Shown: positions 45,347 to 57,059, counted from the first letter of the stretch. The stretch: 64,000 nucleotides of DNA from Margaritispora aquatica (GCA_007644065.1 VJWN01000029.1:186001-250000); one strand, 5' to 3'. Notes: a model not told the origin generated them from the sequence alone. Numbers and translations: made by a program.

Positions 45347-46027
45347 ATGCAGAGATCCTTCGGAGCCACAGCAAGTTCCGCAGTTCCAGCCATGGCGGTT
45401 GCTATGAGCAGACAATCGCGACTTTGGCATCCTCTCAACGCCTACACATATCGATCTCGGCGCAGCCAAATATTGCACATCACTCACCATGCTCGTTTCT
45501 CGACTTCCCAACATGTGTCAGACAAGCAGCAAATTCTGCAACCACCCTTCGTCTTCAAAGGCCTGGCTCCTCGTCGCTTCGGCCCAAGCCAATTCCAAAT
45601 TCAAGCATTTGAAAATGAAGTTCAAGAAGGCAAGCAAGCCCCAAATTCAGAGCACGAGAACAAATCACGATGGAAGATGTCTAGTCTCCTTGACATCCTC
45701 CCGGGAATTCTGTTAGGTGGAGTGTTGGGAACTATTCTCATGCCGAAGAAACCTATGGTACCCCAGAAGACGCAAGAGGAAAGAGACCCAGATACCACGA
45801 AGAAGCAGCAAGAACAGGGAGCGAAAATGAAAGAGGAGCATAAGGTCAAGATTTGCCGCGAATGTGAAGAGCGGTACGAGGATTATTACTCGAGATCTGT
45901 GGCTTGTACGGAGTGCGTAACGCGTGCTGAAATGGATGGGGAGAATTACGAGGAATGCTCTCCATGTACAGAGCGGTATCGCGTCTACTACGACGGAGCT
46001 GTGAACTGTGGGGAGAGAAATGACTAA
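45347..46027 (+). CDS. Putative mitochondrial membrane protein with C-terminal Cys pairs
   Basis: Single exon, 226 aa. The first 50 residues are rich in Arg, Ser and Ala without acids (MSRQSRLWHPLNAYTYRSRR, HHARFSTS), a good mitochondrial targeting sequence. One hydrophobic segment at about residues 113-132 (LLDILPGILLGGVLGTILMP) could span a membrane. A highly charged Lys/Glu/Gln helix follows, then a C-terminal region with CRECEERYEDYY, ACTEC, CSPCTERYRVYYDG and NCGE: two similar CxxC-ERY-x-x-YY units that look like an internal duplication and might bind zinc or form disulfides. No family recognised. Confidence 0.65.
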   Translation: MQRSFGATASSAVPAMAVAMSRQSRLWHPLNAYTYRSRRSQILHITHHARFSTSQHVSDKQQILQPPFVFKGLAPRRFGPSQFQIQAFENEVQEGKQAPNSEHENKSRWKMSSLLDILPGILLGGVLGTILMPKKPMVPQKTQEERDPDTTKKQQEQGAKMKEEHKVKICRECEERYEDYYSRSVACTECVTRAEMDGENYEECSPCTERYRVYYDGAVNCGERND

Positions 46028-47079
46028 TATGGATGAAAGCGGGAAATTTCGACGAAGGAAGAGTGATCGTTTTGGGAGGAAAATGTTGAAGTAAAGCTGG
46101 ACTGTCCTAGACTTCAATTATGGGTATGGGGCTTGCTTGTTTCTTGCATCAGCGTTTTATGTTATATTATTAGCAGCAAACAACTCGCTCTAAAATTACA
46201 CTTAAAGTACGGTTACGACGTTTAGACCTATCTTGACCTCACTCGGCAACAGTCACTTACCCTTAAAGTTTCGAGAATCTTCAGACTGTGCAAAGCTCAA
46301 GGTAAGAGATAGTGGACATATGGAAGGGCAAGTGGTGGGTGAATTCAAAATCTGGGTATTGAGGCTTTAAATTCGTTACTTGTCATCAATATGCAGAGGT
46401 TGGGGATGTCATTGGCTTGTAGAAACCAACGAAATGGTGGTGGCAAGAGTGCGATCTGAGATGTTCGATGGTGGTGGAGGCTGAGGGGGTGTATTTTGAC
46501 GGTGGCTCGCTTAATTCCAAGCAGTTATGTGCACTTTCTCTGTGCAGAAAGAAACTATTGAATATTAAGACTCGAGACCTGAGTATTAAATCAATGACAC
46601 ATATTCTGAAAAATTTCGATTCAACTGTGAATATATTTCTAAGTGTTATGATATCATATAATCAAGGCAATGTCTACCTCAAGACCGAAACTTCTGAGCT
46701 ACCATCACCTACCAACGCTCAGAGCGGAGTAGTTTAATAACTGAATTTTGTAACAAGCTACATCTTCAGCATCTCTGATTGTATTTTTCTGGCGTCTTTC
46801 AACACTCAATCAGTCAGATCAGATCACACAATACCAAACTGACGAGAACAGTCACATAAACCCATCAAGAGAGTGACCGGACTGGCTAATCTAGAAGTGG
46901 GCAAGAGACTTCCAAACCAACGATATATTTACTCCTAAAACAACGAATACCTCCCCTCCGCACCCGATGAATCACTCGCATTTGCCTTTGTGTCATCAAA
47001 CCCAATTAAACTACCTGCTACTGTTTCACCTCCATCATTCATTCAACTACCCCCCCAGCCCCTTCCCCCCACTAACCTA
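46028..47079. other. Convergent intergenic interval
   Basis: 3' sides of two convergent genes. The open stretch 46468-46737 (plus) shows no family features. Nothing else seen. Confidence 0.4.
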
Positions 47080-48537
47080 TCAATCATCCTCAGCATACCT
47101 CTGAACCAACCTCGCCTCCGCAAACTCGGCCCACATATCATCTTCTATCTCCTCACTTTCTCTATCCAAAATATCAATTCCTTCCCAAGGTGCGCTGTAA
47201 TGAACAGCGCCAACTCCACCGCTGTCATCGTCATCGACAAACAGGCCAGGACTGTCGGGAGTCGTGCGGATGACTTGAACTCGACCTTGGACTTGGGTTT
47301 GGACTTGTATCGCAGCCGAGTTGACACCTGGATATTGTTCCGCCAAATTCGGATGCTGATGTCTCGACATTTGCTTCTCCTGTCGCTTAGCGAGCATCGC
47401 CATCCTCGCAGCCCTTTCAGCCATTGGCAGACTCCTTATTTGTCTCTTCATGGCCCTATCAACGCCTGCACCAGCACCGCCAGCACCAACACGAACTTCA
47501 CCTCTCTCCACCCTCTTCTTTTTCCCTTTCCCCTTCTCCATCTCCGCTCCAACACCAAGCCCACCCAACCACTCCCTCCTCACCTCTTCCTCCCACTTAC
47601 ACTTCTCACATCTCAACACTCTCCACCTCCGCTCAATACTCTCAAACCTCCGATTCCACGTCTCCATCATCCCAAGATCCACATACTCTGCTTCTATCTC
47701 CTCGATTTGGTCGCGTAGGAGGTCGATCTCTGCACGAAGACCGTGGAGAATGAGGACAGTGTTGGTGGGGAAAATATGCCGAGTTTGTTGTGATGATGAC
47801 TGCGCTGATACCGGTGGTAAGGGAAGACCTTTAGAGGAAGATAGGAGCGGTATAGTAGCAGATATTTCTGGACCGTCTGTAGTGGCATCTCCTGTGTTGG
47901 CTTGCACACCTTCATCGAGCATGACCTCGTCTCCATTGCCTCTAGAATCAGCATTCGGCGGTATTGCCAGGAAAAGACTGCTCTCCACAAATCCAAAATT
48001 TCCACTGTCGTCCTCTACTTCACCACAAAACCCCGCCTCTACACCCAACTCCACACCACAACCACCACAACCTAACCTCTTCTCAAAAACCTCAAACCCC
48101 TCCTTCAAAAGCAAGCCCCACTCACTTTCCATCTCCAGACGCATCTCATCCGCTCCCTGCACAGTAAGACACGTTCCTCCAATGCCATACTGTGCTTTTG
48201 CTGCTTTCTGGAGGGTTTGTAGGACGTGGTAGGCTAGTGGGGAGGTGTATTCCTTTGATACGGATTCTGGGTACGAAAGAGGCTTGGACATAGTGGTCGA
48301 TGCCGAGGTTGGGGTCTTGCGTGCTGCTGATGTAACCTTTTTGGATGGGACTTGTGAGCTGGTTCTGGTTCTGGTGCTGCTTGTAGTGGAATTGGGATTC
48401 GATGATGTCGCATTACTCGCTTTGGATTTGCGCTTCCAGGTGTTGACAACATCATCAGTCGATCTCTCCACACCCAGCAAGTGACGAACTCGTGCGGCCC
48501 GCAACTCCACATTTCGCAGTTGCCATTTCTCAGACAT
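47080..48537 (-). CDS. Unknown protein with central coiled coil
   Basis: Single exon, 485 aa, starting MSEKWQLRNVELRAAR. Residues 30-90 are Ser/Thr/Lys-rich. About residue 100-175 looks folded (PLAYHVLQTLQKAAKAQYGI) with CGGCGVELG. A coiled coil follows at about 268-315 (LHGLRAEIDLLRDQIEEIEA), then LRCEKCKWEEEVRREWLGG with a Cys pair, a Gly/Lys-rich basic stretch (KGKGKKKR) and a helix MAERAARMAMLAKRQEKQ. The C-terminus is acidic (EEIEDDMWAEFAEARLVQRY). No family recognised; probably nuclear given the basic patches, which is inference. Long plus-strand open frames opposite it (for example 47450-48232) are shadows of biased codon use. Confidence 0.65.
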   Translation of the reverse strand: MSEKWQLRNVELRAARVRHLLGVERSTDDVVNTWKRKSKASNATSSNPNSTTSSTRTRTSSQVPSKKVTSAARKTPTSASTTMSKPLSYPESVSKEYTSPLAYHVLQTLQKAAKAQYGIGGTCLTVQGADEMRLEMESEWGLLLKEGFEVFEKRLGCGGCGVELGVEAGFCGEVEDDSGNFGFVESSLFLAIPPNADSRGNGDEVMLDEGVQANTGDATTDGPEISATIPLLSSSKGLPLPPVSAQSSSQQTRHIFPTNTVLILHGLRAEIDLLRDQIEEIEAEYVDLGMMETWNRRFESIERRWRVLRCEKCKWEEEVRREWLGGLGVGAEMEKGKGKKKRVERGEVRVGAGGAGAGVDRAMKRQIRSLPMAERAARMAMLAKRQEKQMSRHQHPNLAEQYPGVNSAAIQVQTQVQGRVQVIRTTPDSPGLFVDDDDSGGVGAVHYSAPWEGIDILDRESEEIEDDMWAEFAEARLVQRYAEDD

Positions 48538-49514
48538 TGTTATCTTGACCGGCCACTGGTTTCAAGATGATGTGAAACGTATGCAGGTGAGAAGATCGGT
48601 TTGTGGATCAGTATTAAATATTGCTTGATTGGTATTGATATGTTGAAGCGCAGTTGCGATGCTGCACTGTTAAAGACAGAAGCAAAGACGACGTCTGTAA
48701 TTTGTTTACGATAGGTTGTAGTAGGAAGTAAGCGTAAGAGTCCACGATCAAGATGAGACGTAGTAAGAAATGGGTGGGGAAACTAATCCACGATTCAATA
48801 AGATCATATCAGTGAATATCTATGAGGAAAAAGCGGGAAAATTCGAAAGCCAAAACGAATTTGAAGCTGCCATAGCATCGCGAATTCGAACTCATGGGTT
48901 ACATAGGGATTGCTAGTATCCAGACAGTATCAATGATAATGAAGTGCATTCATTGACAGCAATAACTCAAGTTTTCGCTTAGGTGTTGGTCGGAACGACA
49001 TGTATGCGTGCTGAATCTCGACGTGTGAGAAGGGAGATTGTTGATTGTAGATAGTACGGAATATTGAGATATCGACGAACTAGCTACGGGATGAAATATT
49101 CATAATGATTGCAGCATGAGTGGCTATAAAACAACCAAAGTAGTTAGAATACAAACAAATTATTACAATCAAGCGCGAAGAAAATTTCGCAAATAAAATA
49201 ACAGCTATGTCACAAAAGCAAACAGAAAGTGATGCGAGATGATCAAGGTAGCAACATTATCATTTGATGCTATGTTCTGCTATCTGGCACACATAGCCCA
49301 GAAGTAGCTCACCAATCTTATCCACCATGGAATATGGAAGGAAGTACAAGTAACAACCCTAAGCAGGCGTGCCTCCTTCCCGTTTTTGTATCTCAACCAG
49401 ATATGCATAACGCCTGAGCAAAACCCGCCATGACTAGGAAAGATTCGTCCGTTAAGCGACTCAAATGCGATGCTTCTCGCTTTCTGGATTATAGTTAGCA
49501 ATAGTTCATTATTT
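48538..49514. other. Intergenic
   Basis: Promoter side of the 48537 gene and 3' side of the KH gene. No gene recognised. Confidence 0.4.
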
Positions 49515-50986
49515 TCATGGTGGATAGGATGGCGCACCTAGTCTAGAGTACAGCATATACAAAGCCATTTGATTGCACTCTGCCGTTCCAGTAATAGTTA
49601 CCAACCTCTCGTTACTGTTATCTTGTGGCTCATTGATCTTGATAACACTTCCACTCAATTGTCTGATCTCATTAATCTTGGCACCACCCTTGCCAATGAT
49701 AGCTCCAACCATGTCATTGGGAATGAAGATCTGCTGGGTTAATGGTTGGCCTGGGAGAACACCTTGCATTGGCTGAGCTGGAGGGCCGGCATGAGATTGA
49801 GGTCCACCTTGAGGTTGGTGAGGTTGTTGTGGACCAACACCACCATATCCACCACCAACCGCTGGCGAACCACCATAGTGCATCGCAGTAGCTGGCTGTT
49901 GTGGAGGCATGTAACCTTGAGCCGCATGTGGCTGGCCATATGATTGGTTCGGAGTTGGGTGACCACGATCCATGTGACGACGATTTTCGGGATGACCATA
50001 GCTGCCACCAGCTGGTTGAGGAACATAAGGTACGACTTGCATTCCACCAGGAACAACACCTGCTGGGCCACCACTGCGGGAAGCATACGCTGAAGCTGCA
50101 GGTCCTCCAAATCTCTCCGAGAGTTGCTCAAACAGAGTGCTGCCAACATAGTAGGTAGCGATGTGAACTGCATCAGCAACACCTAGAACAACGAGCGAGC
50201 GTTCAGTGGAGAGAGGAAGGCACGAGTCCGAGGCATTGAGACGAGCACCAGAAGCTTCTTGGATTTCGCGAATTCTCACTCCACCCTTACCGATGATGGA
50301 ACCAATCAAGATGTGGGGAATGAGGAGGCGGAGAGGATAAGTCTTTGACTGAGCACTGGAAGCTGCGTCGAGGGGTTCATTGTTGAGGGTACGGATAATA
50401 AGACCGAATGCCTGCACATGTTAGCTAATGCTGTGAACTTTGTGGCTGATAGACAAACCTTGGCTGCTGCATCGACAACACCACTAACGGTAAGGATTCT
50501 CTCCACTGCACCTTTCTGGTAGTCACTGACTGTGCACTTTGCACCGGAAGACTTTCTGATCAAGGACACATTCTCTCCACCCTTTCCAATGACAGTAGCA
50601 GCTTCTGCACTGGTGATGACAGCTCGTATGTGAATCCAGCCACTTTCATCATGGCCAAGATGTGAACCAGCCGCAGGCGTATCCCTTGAAGACGAGGCTG
50701 TGGTTGGAATAGTTTGAGCAACATCTGGGACCACAGTGTCTCCTTGTCCATCCTTGACTTCTACTTTCACATTGGGGCTTGCCTCTTTCTTCAATTCGCC
50801 GTTGGAGCTGACTACTGGCGCCTCCATAGTTGAGAGTGGCTTCTGTTCCTCATCATCGCTCTTGACGATTTTGTCTAAAGCCAGGCGCTTTGCTTCGGGT
50901 TGATCGTTTGGAGCTGAGGGAGATGATGGATCTTCGAGAGGTCGTTTTGTCGAATGGGTGGGAGCGGTTGTCGGTGATGCAGACAT
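49515..50986 (-). CDS. RNA-binding protein with three KH domains (poly(rC)-binding/PBP2 type)
   Basis: Exons 50986-50459 and 50411-49515 join over a 47-nt intron with branch point GCTAAC in phase 0, giving 474 aa. The N-terminus (1-110) is acidic and disordered. Three KH domains are marked by their GxxG loops: KH1 at about 115-180 (ATVIGKGGENVSLIRKSSGA), KH2 at about 205-265 (GSIIGKGGVRIREIQEASGA) and KH3 at about 405-465 (GAIIGKGGAKINEIRQLSGS). A Gly/Gln/Pro/His-rich low-complexity linker lies between KH2 and KH3, as in fungal PBP2/HEK2/Rnc1-like proteins, which bind pyrimidine-rich RNA and control mRNA stability or localisation. The leader upstream (about 51000-51730) is long and open in places, suggesting a long 5'UTR. 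Confidence 0.9.
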
Positions 50987-52133
50987 TGTGCTTGCTATGG
51001 GTTAATCTCTTCACAAGGGAGGAAGGGATCGGGAATCAGGTCGAGGAGAAGTATCTTGATTGATCGAGTTATGTACACGGTTTTTCGAAAGAAAACGTGC
51101 TGGTGTTGGTGATCGGATTGAGGGGACAGAGCGGTGCTTGGAGGAGGAGTCTGCTGGAATAAGAATAAGGTCGACTGGGGAGGGAGAGGTTTGAAGACGA
51201 GCAGAGTAGTCTGTAAAGATTGTCTGCCGATCTGCGGGCTTGTGAATAAGAAGTTGAAGGCGTGGATGGTGAGGATGATGGTGAGTTTGTACTTGTAGAC
51301 GGGAATGTATGTATGATGGACGATACGAATTTGCTCTGGTATTGAACAAGAAAACCGGTCTGGGAGTAAAGCAGTAAATACGAAGACCTCTCAAACCTTT
51401 GGGTCCTTCAAAGTAACAACCAAAGTGAATCTGTGCTAAATTCGTTGCAATCGTCCAGATACTGAAGATGGGAAGTTTGTGTGTTGGATGTTGACTGCTG
51501 GGGGTTGAATGCTGAGTAGGAGGAGGTGGAGAGACGACCTGTAATTGTAGGGATGGTTGTTTTCTCTGGTGTGTGTGTGTGTGTTTCTGTTTCTGTTTCG
51601 TTTCTTCGTTTCGGAGAAGGGGGACAGCTTGACCTGACTAGGACACCTGGAACTGAGACTGGGAATAAGAGGAGACTTTGAGGTCCAAGCCTTGCCTTGC
51701 GACTCTGGACTCTGGCAGATCTTCAAAAGGTAAAGTAAAATGGATCAAACTCGCAGAGAGCTGATGGAGAAGGGGGCAGAGGGATTACAAAAGAGTAATA
51801 AACTGAAGAACCGCAGAGAACCTGATGAATTCGAATTGATTCCGGTGGTTGAAAATCGTTGGATGGTTTTGGGAGTTTTGAAAGAGCTTGAAGCTGCACC
51901 TTGACGATGCCAATGCGATTCCCAATTGGAAAATAGCGCGAGGCAACAAGGCATCAAATTTCACGTGATCTGAGAAACGCGCTAGGACATTTGAGGCTCA
52001 GTCGCGTTACCCCACGGTCCCATAGCGAATGGCTGATGCCAATAGAGGGGGAAGTCTCAACAAGCTCTTCATGAATTACATTTCGCCTCTATACACTCTT
52101 TGAACGTCGATTGTCGATTGACTGCCATGCAGG
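50987..52133. other. Long leader and divergent promoter interval
   Basis: Lies between the KH gene (minus) and the CENP-K-like gene (plus). The minus strand is pyrimidine-rich from about 51000 to 51750, fitting a long 5'UTR of the KH gene. A (GT)n run at about 51570-51584 is followed by TTTCTG/TTTCG units. No separate gene seen. Confidence 0.45.
51568..51612. repeat. GT microsatellite followed by TTTCTG/TTTCG units
   Basis: A short GT run followed by TTTCTGTTTCTGTTTCGTTTC-like units in the leader region of the KH gene. Confidence 0.6.
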
Positions 52134-53183
52134 ATGGACATCGCAATGGGAAACTCTCCTGCATCAAACACTGCAGGTACATCAACGCGTCTAGAGAGGA
52201 CTTTGAAGGCACTGCAGGATCGGGTGAATGAGCAGGAAGCTCTCTTAACAAAGGTGAATACACCTGATTTCAAGCCAATCACACATGCTGATAGCTCCAA
52301 GTTGCGAACGTCTACGAGCTCAATTGAATTACAACCTTCGCTTGATCCTAGACTCGAACTGAGACAGATAAAAGCTGTAAAGCTGGCATACGACTCATTA
52401 GCACACGAGGAACCATGGCTCCCTTCAAGAGACTCGCTTCTTCCGGCTCTGTTAGCTCTGCGGACTACAGATGCATGCATCAATGAAACAAAGGAAAACA
52501 TTAATTTCGCCCAAGATAAGCTTGAGGGGATTAAGAGAATTCTTGACAAAGAAAGATTGGACCTTGAAGATGCGAAGGCGATACAGACTGAAATTCAAAC
52601 CCGAACACTCACTCTGCAAGAAACCATATCCGAGCGAACACAGAAGTCGTCTAGTCAAGTTGCCAAAGACATGGTGAAAGAAATTAGGAGGAAGAGGGCA
52701 TACTATGATGGCGAGACTAGTAAGTTGGTGAAGGCATATAATGATTTCATTGACGAACACCTGGCGCCCATGCTTGCCGTGGAAGAACTCGGGGGTCCTA
52801 TTGTCGGTGATTCGTTGGGCATCGACGATGATATGCTGGAGGGTGCATTTAATGCACAGGGCAAGTTGAAGAAAACAAAGCCTAAAGACGATAAAAGACA
52901 ACAGCGAATCGATCAGATTTGGGGACCAAGACCTGCCGATGATGACGATGTAGAAGAGCCTCGTAATGAGAAAGATGCTGCCGCTGCAGAGATGCGACAT
53001 CTGGTCGAGCTCCTTCTCAACAGTCTGGTAAAAGCACAAGGAAATGGTCCTGGAGCATACATCAAGCTTAGTCGGGAATCGGCAGCAGCCAGGTTTCTCG
53101 TAAGATCGAAGGTTGCGCAATTTCATCCAACCGATGCTACGAGACTTCGTCTTCTTGACTTTGGCAGTGAAATCGATGATTGA
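52134..53183 (+). CDS. Putative kinetochore CENP-K/Sim4-like coiled-coil protein
   Basis: Single exon, 349 aa. A coiled coil near the start (LERTLKALQDRVNEQEALLT), then LDPRLELRQIKAVKLAYDSL, HEEPWLPSRDSLLPALLALR, a long coiled coil at about 115-185 (AQDKLEGIKRILDKERLDLE), VKEIRRKRAYYDGETSKLVK and NDFIDEHLAPMLAVEELGGP. The C-terminal block ESAAARFLVRSKVAQFHPTD with ATRLRLLDFGSEIDD is compact. The overall order matches my recollection of the fungal CENP-K family, an inner-kinetochore CCAN subunit related to fission yeast Sim4. I cannot verify this without a profile search. A second ATG four codons downstream is an equally good start. Confidence 0.6.
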   Translation: MDIAMGNSPASNTAGTSTRLERTLKALQDRVNEQEALLTKVNTPDFKPITHADSSKLRTSTSSIELQPSLDPRLELRQIKAVKLAYDSLAHEEPWLPSRDSLLPALLALRTTDACINETKENINFAQDKLEGIKRILDKERLDLEDAKAIQTEIQTRTLTLQETISERTQKSSSQVAKDMVKEIRRKRAYYDGETSKLVKAYNDFIDEHLAPMLAVEELGGPIVGDSLGIDDDMLEGAFNAQGKLKKTKPKDDKRQQRIDQIWGPRPADDDDVEEPRNEKDAAAAEMRHLVELLLNSLVKAQGNGPGAYIKLSRESAAARFLVRSKVAQFHPTDATRLRLLDFGSEIDD

Positions 53184-53577
53184 AACTGACAGGCTGGTGT
53201 CCTCAGCAATCACGAGCATCTTTCCGATCGGATCTGATCAGCTTTCCTGACTCCATATAATCTCATCAAGCTTGTCAAAAGAAGGTACCAACATGAACTC
53301 TCCGATCGCCATCTCTGTCGTCAAAATAAACAATATTGAATGTGGGTGTTGCTGAATTGCCGGTATCTTCGCTCTTCCGAAGATCGTCGGCACATATCCG
53401 TCGGAGGTCGATCAACTGCCCACTTTTGGCCGAAGTGTGAGTACTTAATTGGAATTCAGCAGCAAGAATAAAACTGGCCATAGCGAATTATCTTGTACAG
53501 TTCTGCACCCACAATCTCAGTCTGTAAACAAGTTCAAACACACTCTCGCATTTCAGTCCCATACAACGATCAATAAA
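53184..53577. other. Intergenic
   Basis: 3' flank of the previous gene and promoter of the amidase; no other feature seen. Confidence 0.4.
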
Positions 53578-55147
53578 ATGGAACCATATCGTTTGACGGC
53601 AAGTGAGGCAGCTGCCTTGATGAAAGCAGGTACTCTCACAGTTGAAGCATACGCAAATTCATTACTCGCTCGGATCAAGGAACGCGATCATATTGTGAAA
53701 GCTTGGGTTCATCTTGATCCCGAGTTTGTGATTGCACAAGCAAGAAAGCTTGATGCAGTACCGAGTGATCAGAGGGGACCACTACATGGTATTGCCATCG
53801 GGGTGAAAGATGTAATTTTGACTAAGGGTATATTGAATAAACTATAGAAGTTGGGCTTTCCTAATGAAGGTAACAGATATGCCGACTAGGCACAATTCGC
53901 CAATTTATAAGGACGAGCCATCACCACTTCTGGATGCAGCCCCAATCATTACACTCCGTGCTGCAGGTGCTCTCATTTTTGGTAAAACTACCACAACCGA
54001 GTTTGCTTCCACCGTAGACGGTGGGCCTTCAACTAATCCTCACGATCCTACAAGAACTCCTGGCGGCTCATCTTCTGGATCTGGTGCTGCTGTTGGTGAC
54101 TTTCAAGTAAGAACTTCGGCCTCTGTCTCTGATTACACCTTATCCTAATAGAAATAGGTTCCTATTTCGCTCGGTACTCAAACTGGTGGCAGCACTATCC
54201 GACCTGGATCTTTCAACAGTATATTCGCTTTCAAGGTTTGCTATTTCATTCGCTCATTTTATCTCATGCTTATCATATCATTAGCCAACCTGGGGATCCA
54301 TCTCTCGTGAAGGTCTGGCTCAGTATTCAATGACCTGTGACACGTTAGGTCTTTATGCACGATCGGTTGAGGATCTTGAGCTTCTTGCCAGTGTTTTCCA
54401 ACTTTCCGATGACGACCAAATACCTTCAAGCTCATTTCCAATCAAGGGCTCCAAAATCGCATTTCTGAAGACCCATGTTTGGCCAAAAGCTGGTCCAGGT
54501 ACAAGATCAGCATGGGAGACTGCGAAAACTTTGCTTGCCCATGAGGGCGCAAATATAGAGGAGATAGAGCTTCCAGATGAATTTGCAAAAATTTCGGATT
54601 GGCACGGTAAAGTATTATCTGGCGAGGGAAGGACAAGCTTTTTAGGCAGTAGGTTTCCTGTGAATAAGTTGTTATGGATCTAATTCGAGGTCCAGACTAT
54701 CTTCTCGCAAAGGACAAGATGCATCCCATGCTTCACGACCATGTAAACAACAGCACAAAACTCACACGCAAGGCACAATTAGAGGCTTATGATGGATGCG
54801 CAAAGCTGCGTCCAGTTTGGGACGAAATTGCATCTAAATACGATGCTGTCTTCACTCCAAGCGTAGTTGACGAGGCACCTGTGGGAATTGAGAGGACTGG
54901 TGATGCTGTAAGTTCTCCAGGGCTCCATACATACTAAGATTCTAACGCAAGAAAGTCCTTCTGCTCCATGTGGACTATCCTTCAAGTCCCATGTCTCAAC
55001 ATTCCTGGATTTTCCGGCGAGAACGGTCTGCCCATAGGCTTGACGCTCGTGGGTGGAAGATATCAAGATTTACATGTCCTGCATGCCGGCAAGGCTATTG
55101 GCGAAGTCTTTGAGAAAGAAGGTGGATTTGTGTCAAAGCTCTTCTGA
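53578..55147 (+). CDS. Amidase (amidase-signature family), 6 exons
   Basis: Exons 53578-53827, 53877-54106, 54158-54235, 54285-54648, 54696-54907 and 54956-55147 sum to 441 aa; all five introns are 47-51 nt and all phases close. Amidase-signature enzymes hydrolyse amide bonds with a Lys-cisSer-Ser triad. Visible are the catalytic Lys77 in GIAIGVKDVI, the Gly/Ser-rich signature TPGGSSSGSGAAVGDFQV (cis-Ser about 148), and the nucleophile Ser172 in TQTGGSTIRPGSFN. Further family blocks are RHNSPIYKDEPSP, LIFGKTTTTEFAST, REGLAQYSMTCDTLGLYARS, DAVFTPSVVDEAPVGIE and LNIPGFSGENGLPIGLTLVG. It is on the short side for the family but looks complete. There is no signal peptide, so intracellular. Substrate unknown; related fungal enzymes act on small amides. 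Confidence 0.92.
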
Positions 55148-56970
55148 ACGATTTCTGGTACCTGACGGACATGCAATTACCTCGGCCGGGCGGGAAAAGA
55201 TGCCAAAGCTTCTTAGTCCAGGTCCCGCACATACAGAGCAGAGGTGGGATGAACTAGTCTGCCACAATGCGGGGATTTAGACTCTCATGTCAAACATGCC
55301 CACTAATTGGACTTATTAGGAAAGCCAAAATGAAGCTTCAATCGTTAGCAGAACTTTCTTCGATTTTTTAGCTCAACGTTTCATCCACGAGATCAGAAAA
55401 TTTTGGACTCGGGCATTCAGGAACAAGTTCTTAGCATGTTGCAGTATGTGGTACGGATGTGAAGTCGGCTCCTTAGGATCGGTCCTATTGTGACACTAAT
55501 GGGAAGACTGCAGGTTCTCTGCTCAATATTTGTGGGACGAGGTTTGCGTCAAATTATCGCTTGCATATGACCGGAGCTGCTGGCACATTGCGGTGTTACT
55601 CCAAAGTCCATGCAGCTCACAAACTTAATGCGCTGTTTATTATTTGAGATATTGTCATCTGCTTCTCGTTTCATCGCCAGGTTAAGCATGCTTCTTCCTG
55701 TCTGCATCGTCGGACTCACTGTCTCTGCAAAAAATTACCAAGTATAGATTTCCTATATCTCCTCGACGGTGAAGCCTGGAAGTCCCTCACCATGCTGGGA
55801 GTATTACAGGGGATGGCAGTGTATCACAATGTTTATTTCTCTTTACTTCTTTTCTTCTTTTTCCTTTGCCATTGGAATATGCGGTATGTTATTCTACATT
55901 GATGGCGTGTTATTGTTTAGAAGCTTTAGCAGCTGACACGGAGTAAGCCATAGCACCTGCTCAAATGCCAAGTCTGGGGTAGCGGGGTGTCCTCGGTTGG
56001 CAGTAGCAGGATGTGCTTTTGGCTGCCACACCGAAATCAGGTCGTCAAACATAAGGTAGTCAACTGAACTAATCCAATAGTTCACTACACTTCATTTTGG
56101 CTGGGATACAAACTCTGCACAACTTCTCCTCACGTATTTCTTTTCTCTACCCTCTCTCCTTCTAAGCGACCGATTCGCGGCACTCTGACACCTCCCACTG
56201 CTGCGCCTATACTCTCATCACAGCTTATATCAAAACTTCACAATACAATATCACATTACAAATGTAATAGAATTGCTCCAGCTACCGAAAATACGGCTCA
56301 TTTCAACAAGAATCTGCTGTAGATCACGACGAAGATGTTCGCGGGGATGGAGCTGCACCACGCATGTTTAGGTCGTGCATAAGTTAGCAGCTGTCCTAGC
56401 TACATGCACGCCTCGCAACCTCCACCGCCATACTGGTAATAACGAGGGGAGATCACCTTTCATTGATGTTTTGATGCAACAGTAGATGCAACAATATCAT
56501 GGGAAATAATGTCAAGTGACAACCTGATGTTTATCATTTTAGCTTCAGCTCGTGCTCGTACTTTCGGTCCGATTACACTTGATCTTGGCGGCAACACCAA
56601 TCATCTCATCTACTCGTCCCTTCATGCAGCAAGCCTTGCTATGTTGCTGCTCGTCCCAGATTTTAAACTTTTCTATGAAGCTAGAACCTGTCCCACCTGT
56701 ACCGCTTTCTCAGGCCCTGACTACCCCGCATTTGGTTGACAGCATTAGGTGCATATGGAGTTAAGTTTGTGTCCGAACAATGCATGCCGTGATCGACCCA
56801 CGACGGCGAGCTGCCTGTTGCGGTGAAGTAGAATTCTTTGGGGCGGAAGTGTGGACAGTAGTGGGATCACGGTGATAGGGATATGTCGTAGCTACTAGCA
56901 CTGCATGCACAGTGTTGCTCAAGTTGCAAATACTTTCAATCGAATGTGTAATAGCAATGGCAAGAAGCGA
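55148..56970. other. Long intergenic region upstream of the GH3 gene
   Basis: No gene recognised over 1.8 kb. It contains CreA-type motifs (see separate entry); open stretches at 56509-56739 have no family features. Confidence 0.45.
55974..55987 (+). promoter_or_regulatory. Pair of CreA-type SYGGRG motifs
   Basis: CTGGGG at 55974-55979 and GCGGGG at 55982-55987 are two base pairs apart; another GCGGGG lies at 56341-56346. Closely spaced pairs of this motif mediate carbon catabolite repression in Aspergillus, and the downstream gene is a GH3 beta-glucosidase. They lie 0.7-1.1 kb from the start codon. Single 6-mers are common by chance, so this is a weak prediction. Confidence 0.35.
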
Positions 56971-56980
56971 CATATATAAA
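56971..56980 (+). promoter_or_regulatory. TATA box of the GH3 gene
   Basis: CATATATAAA, about 80-90 bp upstream of the start codon at 57060. Confidence 0.55.
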
Positions 56981-57059
56981 CGATTCCTTCCCTGTCAAAC
57001 TTCATGTCAGCTTGTCACTTTTGCTCCCTTCTTCATTTGCTGATTGAGCTTCCTGCAAA

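Noticed and set aside
46468..46737. 89-codon plus-strand open frame between convergent genes
   Set aside because: No family features; it lies in the expected 3' flanks.
47450..48232. 260-codon plus-strand open frame opposite the 47080-48537 gene
   Set aside because: Ser/Pro-rich shadow frame without domains; the minus-strand frame is longer and has structured helices.
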